Positions 26,830 through 28,742 of a DNA stretch of 28,742 nt are shown in pieces. Positions within the stretch are counted from its first letter, which is position 1. The number at the start of each line of letters is the position of its first letter. A model generated the notes under the pieces. The model saw only the letters and a list, made by a program, of their open reading frames with translations. It did no database searches and had not been told where the DNA came from. This DNA is from Chrysochromulina parva (lineage: Eukaryota > Haptophyta > Prymnesiales > Chrysochromulinaceae), in contig PJAB01000368.1 of the NCBI GenBank assembly GCA_002887195.1, positions 1 to 28,742 on the forward strand, given 5' to 3'. The position numbers were made by a program, and so were the translations under genes.

Positions 26830-28470
26830 TCAAACCGCACGGCAGCGAAGCACGAGCGCCTTATGCCAGCGCTCGCCATCGTTCACCTGCCACGAGGCGG
26901 GGTCGCTTAGCCATGCCGGCCCCGCACGAGCTGTCGCCACGCCCTCGCGGTTCACGCCCTCGGCCACCTCTTGTGCGCAGATGGGGCCGCACGCCTGGCC
27001 AAGTTGCTCCATCAGTCCAAAATGCCAGAAGCCGAGATGGAAGCCGAGCTGGGCGCTGTGCGGCACAAACCACAGGGCTCGGGCGCAGCGAGAGCCGCGC
27101 TGCACGTAGGCTGGCCTTCCATTTACGTGGCCACGATCGACCAGCAGGTCGTACAGTCCAAAATAGGCAGCTGCGCCGTGTTGGTCGGCCTTGCCGATCA
27201 TGGCATCGGGCAGGCTGCCTACAAGCTCCACACTCGCTGCATCGACCCACAGTGGCACCTCGATGTACGTGGGGGCGTTCAGGGCGTGCTCGACGGTACC
27301 CTCGGGACGCTGCACAGGAGCTGGCGCCCGCACCGTCCATGGTCCCGTGATGAGCTCCGCCACGACTGCGTCGGCTGTCGCGAGGGCATGCAACGAGCTC
27401 CGGCCGGAGCCATGCTGCTCGCGTCCACCTAGGTGCCAGTGGCCGTGGTCAGGGGAGATCCACAGGAACGTGGAGCCGCCACGACGCGTATATGAGGCGC
27501 GGCCGTTGGTCAGCGTCACGTCGCGATCGAAGAGGCCCAGCAGGCTCGTGCGGTAGTACTCGGCATGGAGGGCGGCGTTGAGGATGGCGGGCAGCGTGCC
27601 GCTCACCACGACCGCGCTCGCACTGCTCGCCATCAGGGCTGCTTGCTCCCCCTCGTCGCTCGCGGAGCCGCAGTAAACGTCGGGAGCCACCACCCACGAG
27701 ACGCCACCGGCACGGGCACCAACGGTGGGTGAAACCTCGTTGTCGCTGTCGTCGTCGTCGTTCTCGTCGCCGTCGCTCGGCGTCGGCGCCGCAGATGCTG
27801 CCTGCCACACTCCGCGGCGCCGTGGCGGCTCTACCACATCGTTGTCCGGGGCGTGGGCCCCGAGGTGGCCAGCGGCGCTGCCCTTGAACTGTACCTCGGC
27901 TGCGTGCCAGAAGCAGTTTCGTGAGCCATCCGGCTTCACCGACGAGAACCACAGGGCATGTGAGCCGCCACGCTTCGTGTACGAGGGCTTATCGTTGGTG
28001 AGCTTCGCATCTCGCTCGTAGACGCCGAGGCATGCTCTCGCTTGTTCATTTGCTGCCCTCGGTAGCGAGCCCCCGAGGCGCACGGTGGTTGCGCAGGTTG
28101 AAACTTGGTGCACACGGCACGAGAGCACGCGCAGCTCCTCGCGCGTAGACCTGTGGCCAATATTCGCATTTTCCCAACCATCAGGCGCAGTTCCCGGAGG
28201 AAGCGTCGAAAGGTACGCGTCAACGGCGCTGCGAACCTGGAGGGCGGGAACCAGCGCCACGTCCTCCAAGCCGGCCAGTTTCTCATGTGTCACTGGATTG
28301 ACGATTGCAAAGGGGCACGTGCGCCAGAAGGCGAGAAGCGCGTCGAGTTCAACGGCGTGCCCACTCGAGAGGATGACGGGATTGCACATCACCTTCATCG
28401 TGATCGGGCAGAGCAGTTCGTCGGGCGATGAAGGCTTCCATTGTGCATCGGGCGCCACGCGGGAAGCCAT
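26830..28470 (-). CDS. U-box protein with three algal-type repeat domains (probable E3 ubiquitin ligase)
   Basis: 546 residues from the ATG at 28470; the frame opens a little earlier at a non-ATG codon. Residues about 15-80 form a U-box: PDELLCPITMKVMCNPVILSSGHAVELDALLAFW, then CPFAIVNPVTHEKL, the zinc-less RING fold that recruits E2 enzymes. Three copies of a roughly 80-residue module follow, each with the pattern (L/F)G(L/V)(Y/F) ... LTN(G/D)(R/K)xxYxxRGG ... LW(F/I) ... (F)WHxG: KLTNDKPSYTKRGGSHALWF, TLTNGRASYTRRGGSTFLWI and HVNGRPAYVQRGSRCARALWF. An acidic linker (DGDENDDDDSDNE) separates the first two. This module occurs in many algal and protist proteins to my knowledge but has no named function; it probably selects substrates. 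The gene is convergent with the unknown gene at 24439. Confidence 0.8.
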   Translation of the reverse strand: MASRVAPDAQWKPSSPDELLCPITMKVMCNPVILSSGHAVELDALLAFWRTCPFAIVNPVTHEKLAGLEDVALVPALQVRSAVDAYLSTLPPGTAPDGWENANIGHRSTREELRVLSCRVHQVSTCATTVRLGGSLPRAANEQARACLGVYERDAKLTNDKPSYTKRGGSHALWFSSVKPDGSRNCFWHAAEVQFKGSAAGHLGAHAPDNDVVEPPRRRGVWQAASAAPTPSDGDENDDDDSDNEVSPTVGARAGGVSWVVAPDVYCGSASDEGEQAALMASSASAVVVSGTLPAILNAALHAEYYRTSLLGLFDRDVTLTNGRASYTRRGGSTFLWISPDHGHWHLGGREQHGSGRSSLHALATADAVVAELITGPWTVRAPAPVQRPEGTVEHALNAPTYIEVPLWVDAASVELVGSLPDAMIGKADQHGAAAYFGLYDLLVDRGHVNGRPAYVQRGSRCARALWFVPHSAQLGFHLGFWHFGLMEQLGQACGPICAQEVAEGVNREGVATARAGPAWLSDPASWQVNDGERWHKALVLRCRAV

Positions 28471-28742
28471 TAGTAATGAGACGAGAGCCAATGCTGTGAA
28501 ATTCGAATTAAAATATCCTGGGGACCCTGAAAAAGGCGAGCGCAGCAGCCTCTTCAGGGTACTGGCTCGGACCCCCTTTAATTCTAACCACTTCCCGTCT
28601 TTTTTTGCCGACCCCCTCCTCGGCGCGCACGCGCGCCTCCGCCCCGCTGCGGCCGGCTCCAGGCGCGTCGGAGGACGGAGCTGCTCCCAACCATCTCTCT
28701 ATTTGCCATCGACCTGCCCGCCCCTTTCGCCGCGCGCCTTGA
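28471..28742. other. Upstream region of the U-box gene
   Basis: The 5' flank of a minus-strand gene. It contains an AT-rich patch (TTCGAATTAAAATAT near 28501) shortly before the ATG, possibly the core promoter, and a pyrimidine-rich stretch near 28590-28620. No gene was seen to the window end. Confidence 0.35.

Overview
The window looks like nuclear DNA of a photosynthetic, probably flagellated protist, most likely a haptophyte-type alga. It is GC-rich, the genes are protein-coding and spliced on both strands, and introns are short (64-190 nt). The introns use GT-AG and at least one GC-AG pair and carry a shared low-complexity CTGATGACC/CTGATTGCC motif. Gene content agrees: a class II fructose-bisphosphate aldolase with an N-terminal signal peptide ending in an ASA-type motif (secondary red plastid style), an LSMT-like SET methyltransferase, a U-box protein, and two proteins that resemble axonemal or flagellate-specific families. 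The organism assignment is inference.

Layout, left to right. 1-2701 (+): 3' part of a protein kinase gene whose product continues into a degenerate EF-hand region and four cyclic-nucleotide-binding domains; three introns are visible. 3241-4764 (+): SET-domain lysine methyltransferase with an N-terminal leader. 5061-5714 (-): IMPACT/UPF0029 protein. 5891-8537 (-): three-exon, proline-rich, probably cell-surface protein. 8777-9961 (+): single-pass membrane protein with two thioredoxin-like CxxC domains. 9962-11347: mostly non-coding, with one uncertain reading frame. 11348-14670 (-): two-exon coiled-coil/EF-hand protein of axonemal type. 15007-17658 (-): fusion of a class C beta-lactamase-like serine hydrolase and a ketohexokinase-like pfkB sugar kinase. 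17860-19248 (-): unrecognised protist protein. 19508-20464 (+): isopentenyl phosphate kinase. 20848-22251 (-): ASCH plus UBA protein. 22636-24142 (-): three-exon plastid-type class IIA aldolase. 24439-26580 (+): unrecognised 713-residue protein. 26830-28470 (-): U-box protein with three copies of an algal-type repeat domain.

The genes do not form one pathway; this is ordinary mixed eukaryotic gene order with tandem, divergent and convergent neighbours. The most unusual feature is the introns. Five of the six motif-bearing introns begin with a copy (11 to 30 bp) of the exon sequence that follows their 3' end, and their bodies share the motif family and often the 3' end TCATCAG. The motif always lies in the sense orientation of the host gene. 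Two loci carry the whole unit (exon copy plus body) in tandem, two or three exon copies in a row. This is what recently gained introner-like elements with long target duplications, followed by unit amplification, would look like. Second in interest are the domain architectures: kinase/EF-hand/4xCNB, and serine hydrolase/ketohexokinase.
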